From Phytobacter diazotrophicus (GTDB lineage: Bacteria > Pseudomonadota > Gammaproteobacteria > Enterobacterales > Enterobacteriaceae): a stretch of DNA of 64,000 nt. The notes below the pieces were generated by a model. It was not told the DNA's origin, did no database searches, and worked only from the letters and a program-made list of their open reading frames with translations. The DNA lies in NCBI GenBank assembly GCA_004346725.1, contig SMDE01000002.1, positions 186,001-250,000 on the forward strand. Direction: 5' to 3'. Of this stretch, positions 28,223-37,792 are shown piece by piece. Each line of letters starts with the position of its first letter. Positions within the stretch are counted from its first letter, which is position 1. Position numbers and translations under genes: made by a program.

Positions 28223-28225
28223 GTT

Positions 28226-28271
28226 ATTTGCCTGGTCAATAATTACAAATGAAATTACTGACCAGGCAAAT
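28226..28271. promoter_or_regulatory. Perfect inverted repeat upstream of the MarR gene
   Basis: ATTTGCCTGGTCA (28226-28238) and TGACCAGGCAAAT (28259-28271) match over 13 bases with a 20-base AT-rich spacer. The arm centres are 33 bases apart, about three helical turns, so two dimers or one dimer pair could bind the same face. The spacer would hold the promoter. It starts 4 bases from the MarR start codon. Confidence 0.75.
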
Positions 28272-28383
28272 GTTTGTCAACGTGGTGTCAGCAAAAGAGC
28301 ACAAATCTATACATTCAGAATGGTGCGTTTCGCGCCGCTGCGCTTATAGCCGGATACTGTTGCGCCGTTTTCGGCGGGGCAAT

Positions 28384-28515
28384 TTACAGACATTTCAGGG
28401 ATTCAGTGATAAACAGACAGGAGACAGCACCCAGGATTGCGGCTCCGGTTTCGAGCAGCGAATGGAATATTCGTCGCCCTACGCTCAGCTTTGGTGGCTC
28501 ATTTCGTTGTTGCAT
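28384..28515 (-). CDS. Possible small membrane protein, 43 residues
   Basis: Reads from MQQRNEPPKLSVGRR through one hydrophobic stretch (about residues 24-38, TGAAILGAVSCLFIT) to a TAA. GAGAG lies about 8 bases before the ATG. It follows the 53-codon frame at 28559 by 43 bases on the same strand. No family recognised. It may equally be a remnant, since the surrounding 700 bases have no other gene. Confidence 0.3.
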   Translation of the reverse strand: MQQRNEPPKLSVGRRIFHSLLETGAAILGAVSCLFITESLKCL

Positions 28516-28558
28516 GTAGTTCACTCTCTACCATGTCAAGTATCTGTTCAAACGCTCC

Positions 28559-28720
28559 CTACCCCTGCGTCCGCTTGACGTGCAGTGCTTCAAGGAATGG
28601 ATTTAGTGCAGGCTCAACCAGGAAATACAGCAGGTCAAAATTGCGGTGTCGGAGCGCGTAGTAGACTTCCGGGTCACTCTGCCGCAGACGCTCAGACGTG
28701 TAAATTGATCTTTCTGCCAT
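28559..28720 (-). CDS. Possible small protein or gene remnant, 53 residues
   Basis: Protein-like composition, with SERLRQSDPEVYYALRHRNF then a short hydrophobic segment and LEALHVKRT. Only a weak GGGG ribosome site precedes the ATG. The text looks like part of a real coding sequence, possibly the end of a larger gene that has been lost. I cannot name the family. Confidence 0.35.
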   Translation of the reverse strand: MAERSIYTSERLRQSDPEVYYALRHRNFDLLYFLVEPALNPFLEALHVKRTQG

Positions 28721-29005
28721 ACCCCGGCTAAAAGGAGATTACCTATCAGCCCCCCACGCAGTGAGATTAACAGCGAGCTGCGTTGATCTATTAGTAATGT
28801 TATTTGAATGAAGAGATCTGATTTTTGCGCAGAGTGAACATCATGGGTTCGCAATCAGGTTAAGTACCAATCGGGCAAAGTAGATAATTGAAGGATGAAG
28901 TGCTTTATTAACCGGCTGTACGATTAATTACAGCCGGCCAAAGAACCGTCGAGAACCAGGCTGGGAATGACATGTCCTCTACTAACGCTGGTTAAACTTC
29001 CCTTC
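28721..29005. other. Intergenic region, nothing recognised
   Basis: No coding frame with a plausible start, no repeat and no RNA gene seen between the small frames on the left and the SDR gene on the right. Confidence 0.5.
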
Positions 29006-29776
29006 TTACTCCGGCAACATAACACCTGAAAGCTCAGCACAGATATGAAGCAGGCGATCCTGTAGTGCAACATCATGGGCCTGTGGATTCGCGGTCATGC
29101 GCTTGAGGTGGTAGAAATATTTACCTGTTACCTTTGCCTGCGGATCATCACTGGCGGCAAGCCAGGCCTGAGTCAGATGCGCCTGGTTCATATCGTCGGG
29201 CGCACCTGGGCCGCCCATTTTTGTGGGCACCCAGCCGGGCTCCAGAGAGTTGACGTGCACTCCCCGCCAGCGACGCGCCACGGCAAAAGCCAGCATCGCG
29301 TCATGCAGTTTGCTCTCAGCGTAGGCCTCAGCGCCATTCCAGGGCCGCTTGCGCCAGAGAATATCGTCCAGACTGGACCCGACATGATGATGCATACCGG
29401 AACTCAGATAGACGAGGCGCTGCGGACGCGCGATCAATGCGGTTAGTATGTAAGCGGAAAGCGTATTAATAGCGAACACATGCGGCAGCCCGTCTCGGGT
29501 CACACGACAGGCTTCACGATAGCCTACTGCGGCGTTATGGATCACAGCATCGAAATGCCCAAGATCGTTAACGCGTGATGCGGTTTCCTTCGCCCCAGCA
29601 ATCGTTTCGAGGTCGCCGACGACGACCGCTTCGGCCTGCGGTAAAGCGCGCCGGGCATCTTCTGCACGACTGATATTACGCGCGTGCAGCACAATATCAT
29701 GCCCCTGCTGAACCAGCAGTTCAGCCGTCATCAGGCCCAGGCCGGTGGACGAGCCGGAAATAAAAATACGAGACAT
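29006..29776 (-). CDS. Short-chain dehydrogenase/reductase
   Basis: 256 residues. The Rossmann motif is at the N-terminus (MSRIFISGSSTGLG), followed by HNAAVGYRE-type strand beta-4 and a catalytic YxxxK in AEAYAESKLHDAM. ATG 29776 follows GGAGAAG. The open frame extends to 30067, but that part overlaps the MFS gene and is not protein-like for the family. Last gene of a three-gene unit with an MFS exporter and an amidohydrolase, 55 bases after the MFS. Substrate unknown. Confidence 0.82.
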   Translation of the reverse strand: MSRIFISGSSTGLGLMTAELLVQQGHDIVLHARNISRAEDARRALPQAEAVVVGDLETIAGAKETASRVNDLGHFDAVIHNAAVGYREACRVTRDGLPHVFAINTLSAYILTALIARPQRLVYLSSGMHHHVGSSLDDILWRKRPWNGAEAYAESKLHDAMLAFAVARRWRGVHVNSLEPGWVPTKMGGPGAPDDMNQAHLTQAWLAASDDPQAKVTGKYFYHLKRMTANPQAHDVALQDRLLHICAELSGVMLPE

Positions 29777-29831
29777 AAAACTTCTCCAGAGTAGTGCGCC
29801 GCCAGACACGGATGACGGCACTGCGTGATAT

Positions 29832-31031
29832 TCAGGATTCGGCGCGGCGGGAGACACTCGCGAGCAGCGCACCCAACAGTGCACACAGCGCGCCAGAGAG
29901 ATAAACGGCGGCATAACTGTAATGGCCGGCGATACCCCCCGCAGCCGGGCCAGAGAGGCCATAGGCGATATCAAGAAAAGCGACGAAGGCGCCCATCGCA
30001 CTACCACGATTGGCCGGTGGCACCCGCCGGAGTGCTTCGACACCCAGCGCCGGGAAAACCAGCGCACAGCCCAGTCCGGTCACCAGCGCACCGGCAAGCG
30101 CCGTCCATTCATTTGTGCCCAGCCACAACATGGCCTGGCCGATGGCTTCAACCGTCAGCGACCAGATTGCCACGCGATAGCCGCCCATCCGATCAGGCAG
30201 ATGGCCGAAGACAAGGCGAACGAAAATAAACCCGAGCCCAAAGGCTGTCATGACCAGACCGGCGTTCTGCCAGTGGTGTGCCGCAAAGTACAGCGAGGCA
30301 AAAGCGGTGAGTCCGGATAAGCCGACACCCTGCAGCATCAGCCCCAGCCCTTCGCGCCAGATGCGTCCGATCACCCGATAAAATGGCAGTCGCGCGCCTC
30401 CTGGCGACACATAAGCAGAAGAGCCCAGCGCGATCAGCACAGACAATACCGGTGCAGCGATGCAGGCTATCATGGCCACTGCGAGGCTGTAATGCTGATA
30501 CAGCGCCATGCCAACCGGCGCGCCAATTGACAGAGCCGCGAACATGGCAATGCCGGTCCATGACATCGACATTCCGGCCCGCTGCGGGCCAACCGAAGCA
30601 ATCGACCAGGAGACACACCCCGTGACGAACTGGCTTTCGCCAAAGCCAGCCATCAGACGACCTGCAATGACGATGCCGAGGCTGGCGGTGGGTGATAGAT
30701 TCAACGCGGAAGCGGCCAGATACAACCCACCCGCCAGTGCTGAAAGTAGTGCACCCTGCAGTGCAGAACGCTTGCCGCCCTGCTGGTCGGTCACCCGTCC
30801 GGCATAGCCACGGGTAAGCACGGTGGCCAGAAACTGAATGCCGATCACCAGTCCCACCACGAGGTTACTGAATCCGAGGTGACCATGTATGAATAACGGA
30901 ATCACCGGCAATGGCAGGCCAACCGCCAGATAGCCAAAGAACAGTGCGGCGATAACGCCCGATGCCGGGCGGGGAAGCAGCGCGGGCGGTGTGTTTTCCT
31001 GCGCGCTCCGCTTTATAGCGAGATCTGACAT
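29832..31031 (-). CDS. MFS transporter, YhhS/YfcJ-like
   Basis: 399 residues with twelve helices. The stretch GESQFVTGCVSWSIASVGPQRAG and the following MSWTGIAMFAA are characteristic of the YhhS/YfcJ arabinose-efflux-like group. It lies between the amidohydrolase and SDR genes on the same strand, so it may move the substrate or product of that pathway. Confidence 0.82.
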   Translation of the reverse strand: MSDLAIKRSAQENTPPALLPRPASGVIAALFFGYLAVGLPLPVIPLFIHGHLGFSNLVVGLVIGIQFLATVLTRGYAGRVTDQQGGKRSALQGALLSALAGGLYLAASALNLSPTASLGIVIAGRLMAGFGESQFVTGCVSWSIASVGPQRAGMSMSWTGIAMFAALSIGAPVGMALYQHYSLAVAMIACIAAPVLSVLIALGSSAYVSPGGARLPFYRVIGRIWREGLGLMLQGVGLSGLTAFASLYFAAHHWQNAGLVMTAFGLGFIFVRLVFGHLPDRMGGYRVAIWSLTVEAIGQAMLWLGTNEWTALAGALVTGLGCALVFPALGVEALRRVPPANRGSAMGAFVAFLDIAYGLSGPAAGGIAGHYSYAAVYLSGALCALLGALLASVSRRAES

Positions 31032-31097
31032 GGAAATCTCCTATGTGAGAAAGGCGTAAAAGTGTGATACGGCCCGCCGCGACGGGCCGCTCTGTCC

Positions 31098-32420
31098 TCA
31101 GGCTGCGGTGAAGCGATCGACGTGCCAGCCGCTGGCTTTGAGCAGGTAATCACGGGACGCCGTGATATCTGCCTCCAGCGCGGCCAGATCAACGTCAATC
31201 AGTTGTCCCGCGCGCTTACGTAACTGACCCGCCACCATTACCGTGTCCACATCCGCGCGTTCAATCGCCTGCACCACCGTTCCGGTTACGTTCGTAACCG
31301 GGAAGACGGCGACGCCGCTGGTGCGTACCATAATGATGTCAGCCTGCTTACCTGGCGTAAGGGTGCCGATCTGGTCCTCCAGTCCGGCTGCGCGTGCGCC
31401 ATTGACGGTTGCCGCCTTCAGCACGGCCGCGACCGTAACAGGTGCTGGCGCGTTGTCTTCGCCACGGAAGCGCCGGTAGCGCATCGCCGAGCGTTGTTGT
31501 CCAAACAGCGCATGCATTTCTCCGAACATATCGCTGCCAAACGCGGTATCCAGGTCAATGCCCAGCGCTGGCGTCAGACCATAATTAACGGCCTGCTGAT
31601 AAGCGAAGCTCTCGTCGTCAAAGCCAAACAACGCATCTGAACGCGGATTAATGGTGACGTTAACGCCTGCGTCGGCCAGTAACTGCCATGTCTCCTGCGG
31701 AACCCGAGAACAATGGTTAAAAATGTTATGCGTGCCCAGCACGCCCGGTTTGGCAAATTCAGGGCCGAGCTTCACCAGATCTCCGATGAATTCCGTCAGA
31801 ATCCGCATGTCAAGATCGCGTGCGATCTGCCACCAATCCAGATTAAGCTGCCCAAACAGGCCCACGCGTACCAGGCTTTCCGGGGTATTCCAGCGCTGCG
31901 CCAGCCGCGGCAGCTCGCCCGGCAGATGCGCGGCTGACGCTTGCTTGTCCATCGCCGCTCCCACCATGTGTAATGCGCGAATGCCGCTCTCCTGCAGGGC
32001 ATCCAGCGCGGCATCAGTGTGAGCCGGGCTGCGCGCGTTGTGGCAGGCATCAATAACGGTAGTGATACCTGCGTCCAGAGAGGCGGCCGCGGTCAGTCTG
32101 GTACTCAGATACATGTCCAGCGGCCGGTAGTGGACACCCAGTTTTTCGGCGACAACATCAATGTAAGCAAACAGATCGTCCACATCGGGCATCATGCGAC
32201 GCATGACACCCAGCCACATGTGATGATGAGCATCAATCAGTCCTGGCATAACAATATGATTAGTGGCATCAATCACCTCAGCGTCATCCGCCTGCAGAGC
32301 CGGACCAACAGCCGCGATACGATCGTCCTCAACAAGGACGTCGCCGACGTCAAGATTAGGAACATTGGCATCCAGCGTAAGGATGGTGCCGCCTTTGAAA
32401 AGAGTGCGCTTCGTTGTCAT
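31098..32420 (-). CDS. Amidohydrolase-superfamily enzyme (TrzA/AtzA-like)
   Basis: 440 residues from ATG 32420, which follows AGGAA; the frame runs on to 32576 without a better start. Metal ligands His65 and His67 are seen in PGLIDAHHHMW, with VIDACHNARSP, FNHCSR and a late Asp in ALGIDLDTAFGSD, as in cytosine deaminase/atrazine chlorohydrolase-type enzymes. It would hydrolyse an amine or amide on a ring compound. First gene of the operon that faces the LysR gene at 32589. Confidence 0.85.
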   Translation of the reverse strand: MTTKRTLFKGGTILTLDANVPNLDVGDVLVEDDRIAAVGPALQADDAEVIDATNHIVMPGLIDAHHHMWLGVMRRMMPDVDDLFAYIDVVAEKLGVHYRPLDMYLSTRLTAAASLDAGITTVIDACHNARSPAHTDAALDALQESGIRALHMVGAAMDKQASAAHLPGELPRLAQRWNTPESLVRVGLFGQLNLDWWQIARDLDMRILTEFIGDLVKLGPEFAKPGVLGTHNIFNHCSRVPQETWQLLADAGVNVTINPRSDALFGFDDESFAYQQAVNYGLTPALGIDLDTAFGSDMFGEMHALFGQQRSAMRYRRFRGEDNAPAPVTVAAVLKAATVNGARAAGLEDQIGTLTPGKQADIIMVRTSGVAVFPVTNVTGTVVQAIERADVDTVMVAGQLRKRAGQLIDVDLAALEADITASRDYLLKASGWHVDRFTAA

Positions 32421-32588
32421 GTCGTATTCCTCAGAATAAAGGGATGTTGTCCGTTGCGGCGTTGCCCGGCCCGAAACCGAAAAAACGGCGTGTCGCAACG
32501 ACATGACCGACACAATAGGTTGCGCACCATCTTTGATAAAGGTAGTTTTATTCAAATTATTTTTGCTAAAAATCAAAGATGAGTACTT

Positions 32589-33521
32589 ATGAGTTTTGAC
32601 GGACGACTTCTCTCCGGGCTAAGTGTGTTGGCAGCTGTCGTCGAGGCTGGTAGTTTCAGCCGCGCTGGCGAGATATTGGGACTTTCTGCTTCCGGCGTAA
32701 GCCGATCTATTGATCGGCTTGAAGAGCGGCTCGGTGTACGCCTGCTGAACCGCACCACGCGCACCCTGAACCTGACCAGCGAAGGCAGGGCTTTATATGA
32801 GCGCGCCGCACCGCATCTGGAAGGCATTGAGGTAGCGGCAAGCTATGTTTCTGGTGCTGCCGTGACGGTGCGTGGTGCATTGCGTGTTAGCGTGAATCCC
32901 ATCTTTGCTCGCTACATTCTGGCACCCAAATTGCCGCTGTTGCGCCAGCGTCATCCGGATCTGAAACTGACGGTGGTACAGCAACCCGATGTCGGCGATC
33001 TGGTGACGGAGGGGATCGATGTCGCGGTGCGCTTCGGGCCGCAACCACCCTCTACCATCACATCAAAGCTGCTGCTGAATACGCGCGTGCTGACGGTAGC
33101 CGCGCCAGCTTATCTGGCACAGCACGGAAGACCACAGCATCCCCAGGACCTTACCGGGCATGAATGCATTCAGTATATTGATCCGCGCAGCGGTAAACCG
33201 TTCAGTTGGGAATTTCGGCGCGGTCGGGAATGGCTGTCGGTAGAGACACAAGGACATCTGATCACAACTGATGTCGATCTTATGGTGCAGGCCTGTGTGA
33301 GCGGCACCGGTATTGCGCAGGTGTTGTCACTGAGTGTCGCGCACCTGATAGCGGACGGGAAGCTCACAGAACTGTTTCCGGAGTGGCCGGATGAAACCTA
33401 TCCGCTGTACATTGCCCGCCCATCGCGTCGTCTGGCACCAGCAGCTGTCGAGGCCTTTCTGAATTTTTGCACTGAAATCAGTGACGATTTTGAAGAGATC
33501 CAGCCCAGGGCACAGCGATGA
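32589..33521 (+). CDS. LysR-family regulator of the amidohydrolase operon
   Basis: 310 residues with the LysR DNA-binding domain GSFSRAGEILGLSASGVSRSIDRLEERLG and a full effector domain. It is divergent from the amidohydrolase-MFS-SDR unit, with 168 bases between start codons. The shared AT-rich intergenic region is where its operators should lie. Inducer unknown. Confidence 0.87.
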   Translation: MSFDGRLLSGLSVLAAVVEAGSFSRAGEILGLSASGVSRSIDRLEERLGVRLLNRTTRTLNLTSEGRALYERAAPHLEGIEVAASYVSGAAVTVRGALRVSVNPIFARYILAPKLPLLRQRHPDLKLTVVQQPDVGDLVTEGIDVAVRFGPQPPSTITSKLLLNTRVLTVAAPAYLAQHGRPQHPQDLTGHECIQYIDPRSGKPFSWEFRRGREWLSVETQGHLITTDVDLMVQACVSGTGIAQVLSLSVAHLIADGKLTELFPEWPDETYPLYIARPSRRLAPAAVEAFLNFCTEISDDFEEIQPRAQR

Positions 33522-33626
33522 CAAGAATAGATTCGGTCTGCTTCGGGGAAGAAAGCTCTTTAGCCGAAATGTCGCGAGATTGAATATCCACTTCACACTC
33601 ATAGCTGCCGTTCAAATATCTCGCAT

Positions 33627-33908
33627 TCAGCACGAGAGGCGATAATCATCATCTCTGATGGGCAGAATAACCGGGCTGTCCAGGGGACACGGCAAATGAC
33701 CACAATGGCCCCGTTCCGCAAGAAAGTGGAGCTGACGGGTTACGGTAAGGCGATCTCTGGTTCCGTATTCCTGAAAAGTGGTCAATGAACAGAATTGGCG
33801 CCCCGTCAGGTCTGCGCGGAATACCAGCCAGCGACCACCTTCACGCTTGACCCCAATATGCCGTCCAAAAACGTTGTAGATCAGCACTATCAGACCCCTT
33901 TCAGTCAT
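33627..33908 (-). CDS. Hypothetical protein, 93 residues, possibly decayed
   Basis: The first half (LIYNVFGRHIGVKREGGRWLVF followed by RADLTGR) resembles a family of small enterobacterial proteins of about 70 residues that start with a YNVFG...G.W..F pattern. The second half does not resemble that family and may reflect an old frameshift. No strong ribosome site precedes the ATG. The gene lies alone upstream of the phn-type transporter on the opposite strand. Function unknown. Confidence 0.4.
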   Translation of the reverse strand: MTERGLIVLIYNVFGRHIGVKREGGRWLVFRADLTGRQFCSLTTFQEYGTRDRLTVTRQLHFLAERGHCGHLPCPLDSPVILPIRDDDYRLSC

Positions 33909-34131
33909 TGTGTCACTGGGATGGTATATTCAACTGGTGATGATTACTTCGTCAACAGATGCAAAATGTCCGCCCCTCGCCCATAACGACCTTATCGTTT
34001 TTATCCTTTTTCAATAGCTTTACGCCCAGGACGTTTTCGCCCCGTTCATTATTTGTTCTCTGTTTCATCATAAAACGATCACACGCAATCCCCGTAATGT
34101 TGGGCATTCTCGTGAAAAATCTGGATGACAC

Positions 34132-34974
34132 ATGAACAGCGCACTGGCAGAACACCCGGAAACCCTGGCGCCCTCGTCGCACCACTTGCACAGCGCCCCG
34201 CTGCATAAGGTGCTGAGCGTCAAAAACTTAAGCAAATCCTACAACAGCCATCAGGCCGTGTTACAGGACATCAGCTTTGACCTGCACAGCGGTGAGATGG
34301 TCGGCGTGATTGGCCGCTCCGGCGCCGGTAAATCCACCCTGCTGCATGTGCTCAACGGAACGCACAGCGCGACATCCGGTGAGATCCTGAGTTTCCCCGA
34401 TGTCGGTCTACCGCGCGATGTTTCCCGCCTTAAAGGCCGCGAGCTGAGCCAGTGGCGCAGCCAGTGCGGGATGATTTTTCAGGACTTTTGCCTGGTGCCG
34501 CGTCTCGACGTGCTGACCAACGTACTGCTGGGCAGGCTCAGCCAGACCTCAAGCTTTAAGTCGTTGTTCAAAGTCTTTACAGCCGAAGATCGCGCAAAAG
34601 CTATTGCACTGCTGGAGTGGCTCAACATGCTGCCGCACGCGCTGCAACGTGCGGAAACCCTTTCCGGCGGTCAGATGCAGCGTGTGGCAATTTGTCGGGC
34701 GTTAATCCAAAACCCCTCGATTTTACTGGCGGATGAACCCGTCGCCTCGCTGGATCCCAAAAATACGCAGCGCATTATGCGCGTGTTACGAGAAGTGAGT
34801 GAGCAAGGCATCAGCGTGATGGTAAACCTGCATTCCGTGGAACTGGTAAAGGAATACTGCACGCGCGTTATCGGTGTTGCACAGGGACGGATTGTTTTTG
34901 ACGCCTCTCCTTCTGAGCTGACACAGGATGTTTTGCACACGCTTTATGGTGATGAAATAAGTCAACTGCATTAA
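34132..34974 (+). CDS. phnC: PhnC-type ABC transporter ATPase
   Basis: 280 residues. Walker [10 protein letters not shown], signature LSGGQMQR and Walker B ILLADEP are intact, in the phosphonate-importer subfamily pattern ([38 protein letters not shown]). It powers uptake with PhnD and the two PhnE permeases downstream. First gene of the operon, 35 bases before phnD. Family members import phosphonates or phosphorylated organics. Confidence 0.88.
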   Translation: MNSALAEHPETLAPSSHHLHSAPLHKVLSVKNLSKSYNSHQAVLQDISFDLHSGEMVGVIGRSGAGKSTLLHVLNGTHSATSGEILSFPDVGLPRDVSRLKGRELSQWRSQCGMIFQDFCLVPRLDVLTNVLLGRLSQTSSFKSLFKVFTAEDRAKAIALLEWLNMLPHALQRAETLSGGQMQRVAICRALIQNPSILLADEPVASLDPKNTQRIMRVLREVSEQGISVMVNLHSVELVKEYCTRVIGVAQGRIVFDASPSELTQDVLHTLYGDEISQLH

Positions 34975-35009
34975 TTCTTCCTTCAATTGAGACGACACAG
35001 GCAATGACA

Positions 35010-35951
35010 ATGAAAAAGCATATTTCAGGCGCATTACGTTTATCGGCATTGATGACAGGTCTTCTGCTGGCGTGGCAGGTGAACGCGGCTGAACAACCGA
35101 AGGAATTAAATCTGGGTATCCTCGGCGGGCAGAACGCCACCCAGCAAATTGGCGATAACCAGTGCGTAAAAGACTTTCTGGACAAGGAACTGAGCGTCGA
35201 CACCAAATTGCGTAACTCGTCTGACTACTCTGGCGTTATTCAGGGCTTGTTGGGCGGCAAAGTCGACGTGGTGCTGAGCATGTCGCCTGCATCGTATGCT
35301 TCGGTCTATATCAACAACCCGAAAGCGGTGGATATTGTGGGCCTCGCCGTGGACGATAAAGACCAGTCGCGCGGCTATTATTCTGTGGTTATCGTCAAAG
35401 CAGACAGCCCGTATAAGAAACTGGAAGACCTGAAAGGCAAACCGTTCGGCTTCGCTGATCCGGATTCCACCTCTGGCTTCCTGATCCCGAACCAGACGTT
35501 CAAACAGCAGTTCGGCGGCACTGCCGACAACAAATACAACAACTTCTTCTCCAGCGTCACCTTCTCCGGCGGCCACGAGCAGGACATTCTGGGTGTACTG
35601 AACAATCAGTTCGCGGGCGCAGTAACCTGGACTTCCATGGTCGGCGATTATAACTCCGGCTACAGCGTGGGCGCGTTTAACCGCCTGATTCGTATGGATC
35701 ATCCGGATCTGATGAAACAGATCCGCATTATCTGGAAATCACCGCTGATCCCGAACGGCCCTATTCTGGTGAGCAATAGCCTGCCGGCTGATTTTAAAGC
35801 CAAAGTGGTCACCGCCATCAAAAAACTGGATACCGACGACCATGCCTGTTTCGTCAAGGCGATGGGCGGCACCCAGCATATCGGTCCTGGCAGCGTGGAA
35901 GATTACAAACAGATTATCGATATGAAACGTGAGCTGGTGACCGCACGTTAA
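35010..35951 (+). CDS. phnD: PhnD-type periplasmic binding protein
   Basis: 313 residues with a signal peptide (cleavage near residue 25, VNA/AEQ) and the PhnD fold (LNLGILGGQNATQQ, GKVDVVLSMSPASYASVY, FADPDSTSGFLIPN, FSGGHEQDILGVLN). The second ATG (35010) is favoured over 35004 because AGG is spaced 8 bases from it and only 2 from the first. The STSG and HEQ positions match the phosphonate-head site of this family. No C-P lyase or phosphonatase is present nearby, so the ligand may be another phosphorylated compound. Confidence 0.85.
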   Translation: MKKHISGALRLSALMTGLLLAWQVNAAEQPKELNLGILGGQNATQQIGDNQCVKDFLDKELSVDTKLRNSSDYSGVIQGLLGGKVDVVLSMSPASYASVYINNPKAVDIVGLAVDDKDQSRGYYSVVIVKADSPYKKLEDLKGKPFGFADPDSTSGFLIPNQTFKQQFGGTADNKYNNFFSSVTFSGGHEQDILGVLNNQFAGAVTWTSMVGDYNSGYSVGAFNRLIRMDHPDLMKQIRIIWKSPLIPNGPILVSNSLPADFKAKVVTAIKKLDTDDHACFVKAMGGTQHIGPGSVEDYKQIIDMKRELVTAR

Positions 35952-35977
35952 TTCGCACTCACGTGCGTTAAAAAAAT

Positions 35978-36005
35978 AGCCCCTGGCTGAACGCCCGGGG
36001 CTTTT
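35978..36005 (+). terminator. Terminator-like hairpin inside the phn operon
   Basis: AGCCCC-TGG and CCC-GGGGCT pair around CTGAACG, followed by TTTT, between phnD and the first permease gene. It likely lets some transcripts stop after the binding protein, giving more PhnD than permease, a common pattern in ABC importers. Confidence 0.7.
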
Positions 36006-36040
36006 GTTCGAGTGTTGTCTCCGCCTGAGACCGGTTAGCC

Positions 36041-36910
36041 ATGAACACGAATATGTCGTTTGAGCAGTATTACCAGAACATCCGAATGCGCCAGAAACGT
36101 GACACGTTCGCCTGGTCGCTTGTCTTACTCGTACTCTATTTTACTGCCGGAAACGCAGCGGAATTTAACCTGAACACCATCTGGCATTCACTGCCGAATT
36201 TCTTCGACTACATGCGGGAGACCATGCCGACGCTGCATGTATCCACGCTCTTTGCCGACAGCCATACAAAGGGGTCGCTGGCCTACTGGGGCTATCGTCT
36301 GCCTATCCAGTTGCCGCTTATCTGGGAAACCCTGCAACTGGCGCTGGCAGCCTCGCTGATATCGTTTGTCCTGGCAACGGTATTCGCTTTTTTGGCGGCA
36401 GGTAATACCTGGTCGCCGCCACTGGTCCGTTTTGGTATCCGCGCGCTGGTGGCATTTTTACGTACCATGCCGGAACTGGCGTGGGCGGTTATCTTTGTGA
36501 TGGCGTTTGGTATTGGCGCGATCCCCGGTTTTCTGGCGCTTATGCTGCATACCGTTGGTAGTCTGACCAAGCTCTTCTACGAAGCGATTGAAAGCGCTAA
36601 TGACCGCCCCGTGCGCGGTCTGGCCGCCTGTGGCGCGAGCCATTTTCAGCGCGTCCGCTTCGCCCTGTGGCCACAGGTGAAGCCCCTTTTTCTCTCCTAT
36701 GGGTTTATGCGCCTTGAGATCAACTTCCGCTCCTCCACCATTCTGGGGCTGGTGGGCGCTGGCGGCATCGGCCAGGAGCTGATGACCAATATCAAACTTG
36801 ACCGCTACGATCAGGTCAGTATCACGCTATTGCTGATTATTGTCGTCGTTGCGGCACTGGATACCCTGTCTGGCCGTCTGCGCCAGTGGGTGCTGGAGGG
36901 TGGAAAATGA
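36041..36910 (+). CDS. phnE: PhnE-type permease subunit 1
   Basis: 289 residues with about six membrane helices and the permease coupling loop EAIESANDRPVRGLAACGASHFQ, plus RSSTILGLVGAGGIGQELM, diagnostic of PhnE. It pairs with the next permease; the two genes overlap by 4 bases (ATGA), implying equal translation. Starts 89 bases after phnD, behind the hairpin. Confidence 0.87.
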   Translation: MNTNMSFEQYYQNIRMRQKRDTFAWSLVLLVLYFTAGNAAEFNLNTIWHSLPNFFDYMRETMPTLHVSTLFADSHTKGSLAYWGYRLPIQLPLIWETLQLALAASLISFVLATVFAFLAAGNTWSPPLVRFGIRALVAFLRTMPELAWAVIFVMAFGIGAIPGFLALMLHTVGSLTKLFYEAIESANDRPVRGLAACGASHFQRVRFALWPQVKPLFLSYGFMRLEINFRSSTILGLVGAGGIGQELMTNIKLDRYDQVSITLLLIIVVVAALDTLSGRLRQWVLEGGK

Positions 36911-37788
36911 GTCACTGGCAGGCCGCACCCGATGTGGCATTAAGTCGTCAGCAACATAAGACGTTATTTCAGGCGCAGGGGCGTTATTTGCGCCGTCTTG
37001 GTCTGATTGCCCTGGCGGGGTTGCTCTATTACGTCTGGTTTTTTGCCCGGTTCGGCATTCCCGCCGATCAGGCCCTCAACGGCATCACGCAAATTGGCCG
37101 TTACATCCTGCGTATGTTTGTCTGGCATGACTTTATGCACTGGCCGTTTCGCTACTACTTCACCCAAATTGCCATGACGCTCGCCATCGTCTTTGCCGGG
37201 ACCCTGACCGCCACCTTTATCGCGCTGCTGCTCTCCTTCTTTGCCGCACGTAATATTATGAAAGGCGGTATCGCCGGAGTGGTGGCGTTTTTGATGCGTC
37301 GCCTGTTCGATATGTTGCGCGGTGTTGATATGGCTATCTGGGGGCTTATCTTTGTCAGGGCCGTGGGGCTTGGGCCACTGGCCGGGGTGCTGGCGATCAT
37401 CATGCAGGACACCGGATTGCTGGGGCGTCTGTATGCGGAAAACCACGAGGCGGTGGACCGCTCACCGGCTCGCGGGCTGACGGCTGTCGGTGCCAGCGGT
37501 CTGCAAAAACACCGCTTTAGTACCTTTACCCAGTCCTTCCCCACGTTTCTGTCGCTCAGCCTCTACCAGATTGAATCGAATACCCGGTCAGCGGCGGTGC
37601 TGGGCTTTGTCGGCGCAGGCGGGATCGGCCTGATTTACGCCGAAAACATGCGCCTGTGGAACTGGGATGTGGTGATGTTTATCACCCTGATTCTGGTGGC
37701 GATCGTGATGGCGATGGATGCGGCGTCCGCCTGGCTGCGACGCCGCTATATCACCGGAAAGCCGGTTCCGCTTTATAAAGCGCCGTAG
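36907..37788 (+). CDS. phnE: PhnE-type permease subunit 2
   Basis: 293 residues. The coupling loop ENHEAVDRSPARGLTAVGASGLQ and NTRSAAVLGFVGAGGIGLIY match PhnE. ATG 36907 is chosen over 36886 because it forms an ATGA overlap with the upstream stop. Two non-identical PhnE subunits suggest a heterodimeric channel. It converges on the HAD phosphatase gene with 4 bases between stop codons. Confidence 0.87.
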   Translation: MSHWQAAPDVALSRQQHKTLFQAQGRYLRRLGLIALAGLLYYVWFFARFGIPADQALNGITQIGRYILRMFVWHDFMHWPFRYYFTQIAMTLAIVFAGTLTATFIALLLSFFAARNIMKGGIAGVVAFLMRRLFDMLRGVDMAIWGLIFVRAVGLGPLAGVLAIIMQDTGLLGRLYAENHEAVDRSPARGLTAVGASGLQKHRFSTFTQSFPTFLSLSLYQIESNTRSAAVLGFVGAGGIGLIYAENMRLWNWDVVMFITLILVAIVMAMDAASAWLRRRYITGKPVPLYKAP

Positions 37789-37792
37789 CGGT

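Noticed and set aside
29777-30067. N-terminal extension of the SDR frame
   Set aside because: It overlaps the MFS gene, lacks SDR homology and the internal ATG has a good ribosome site.
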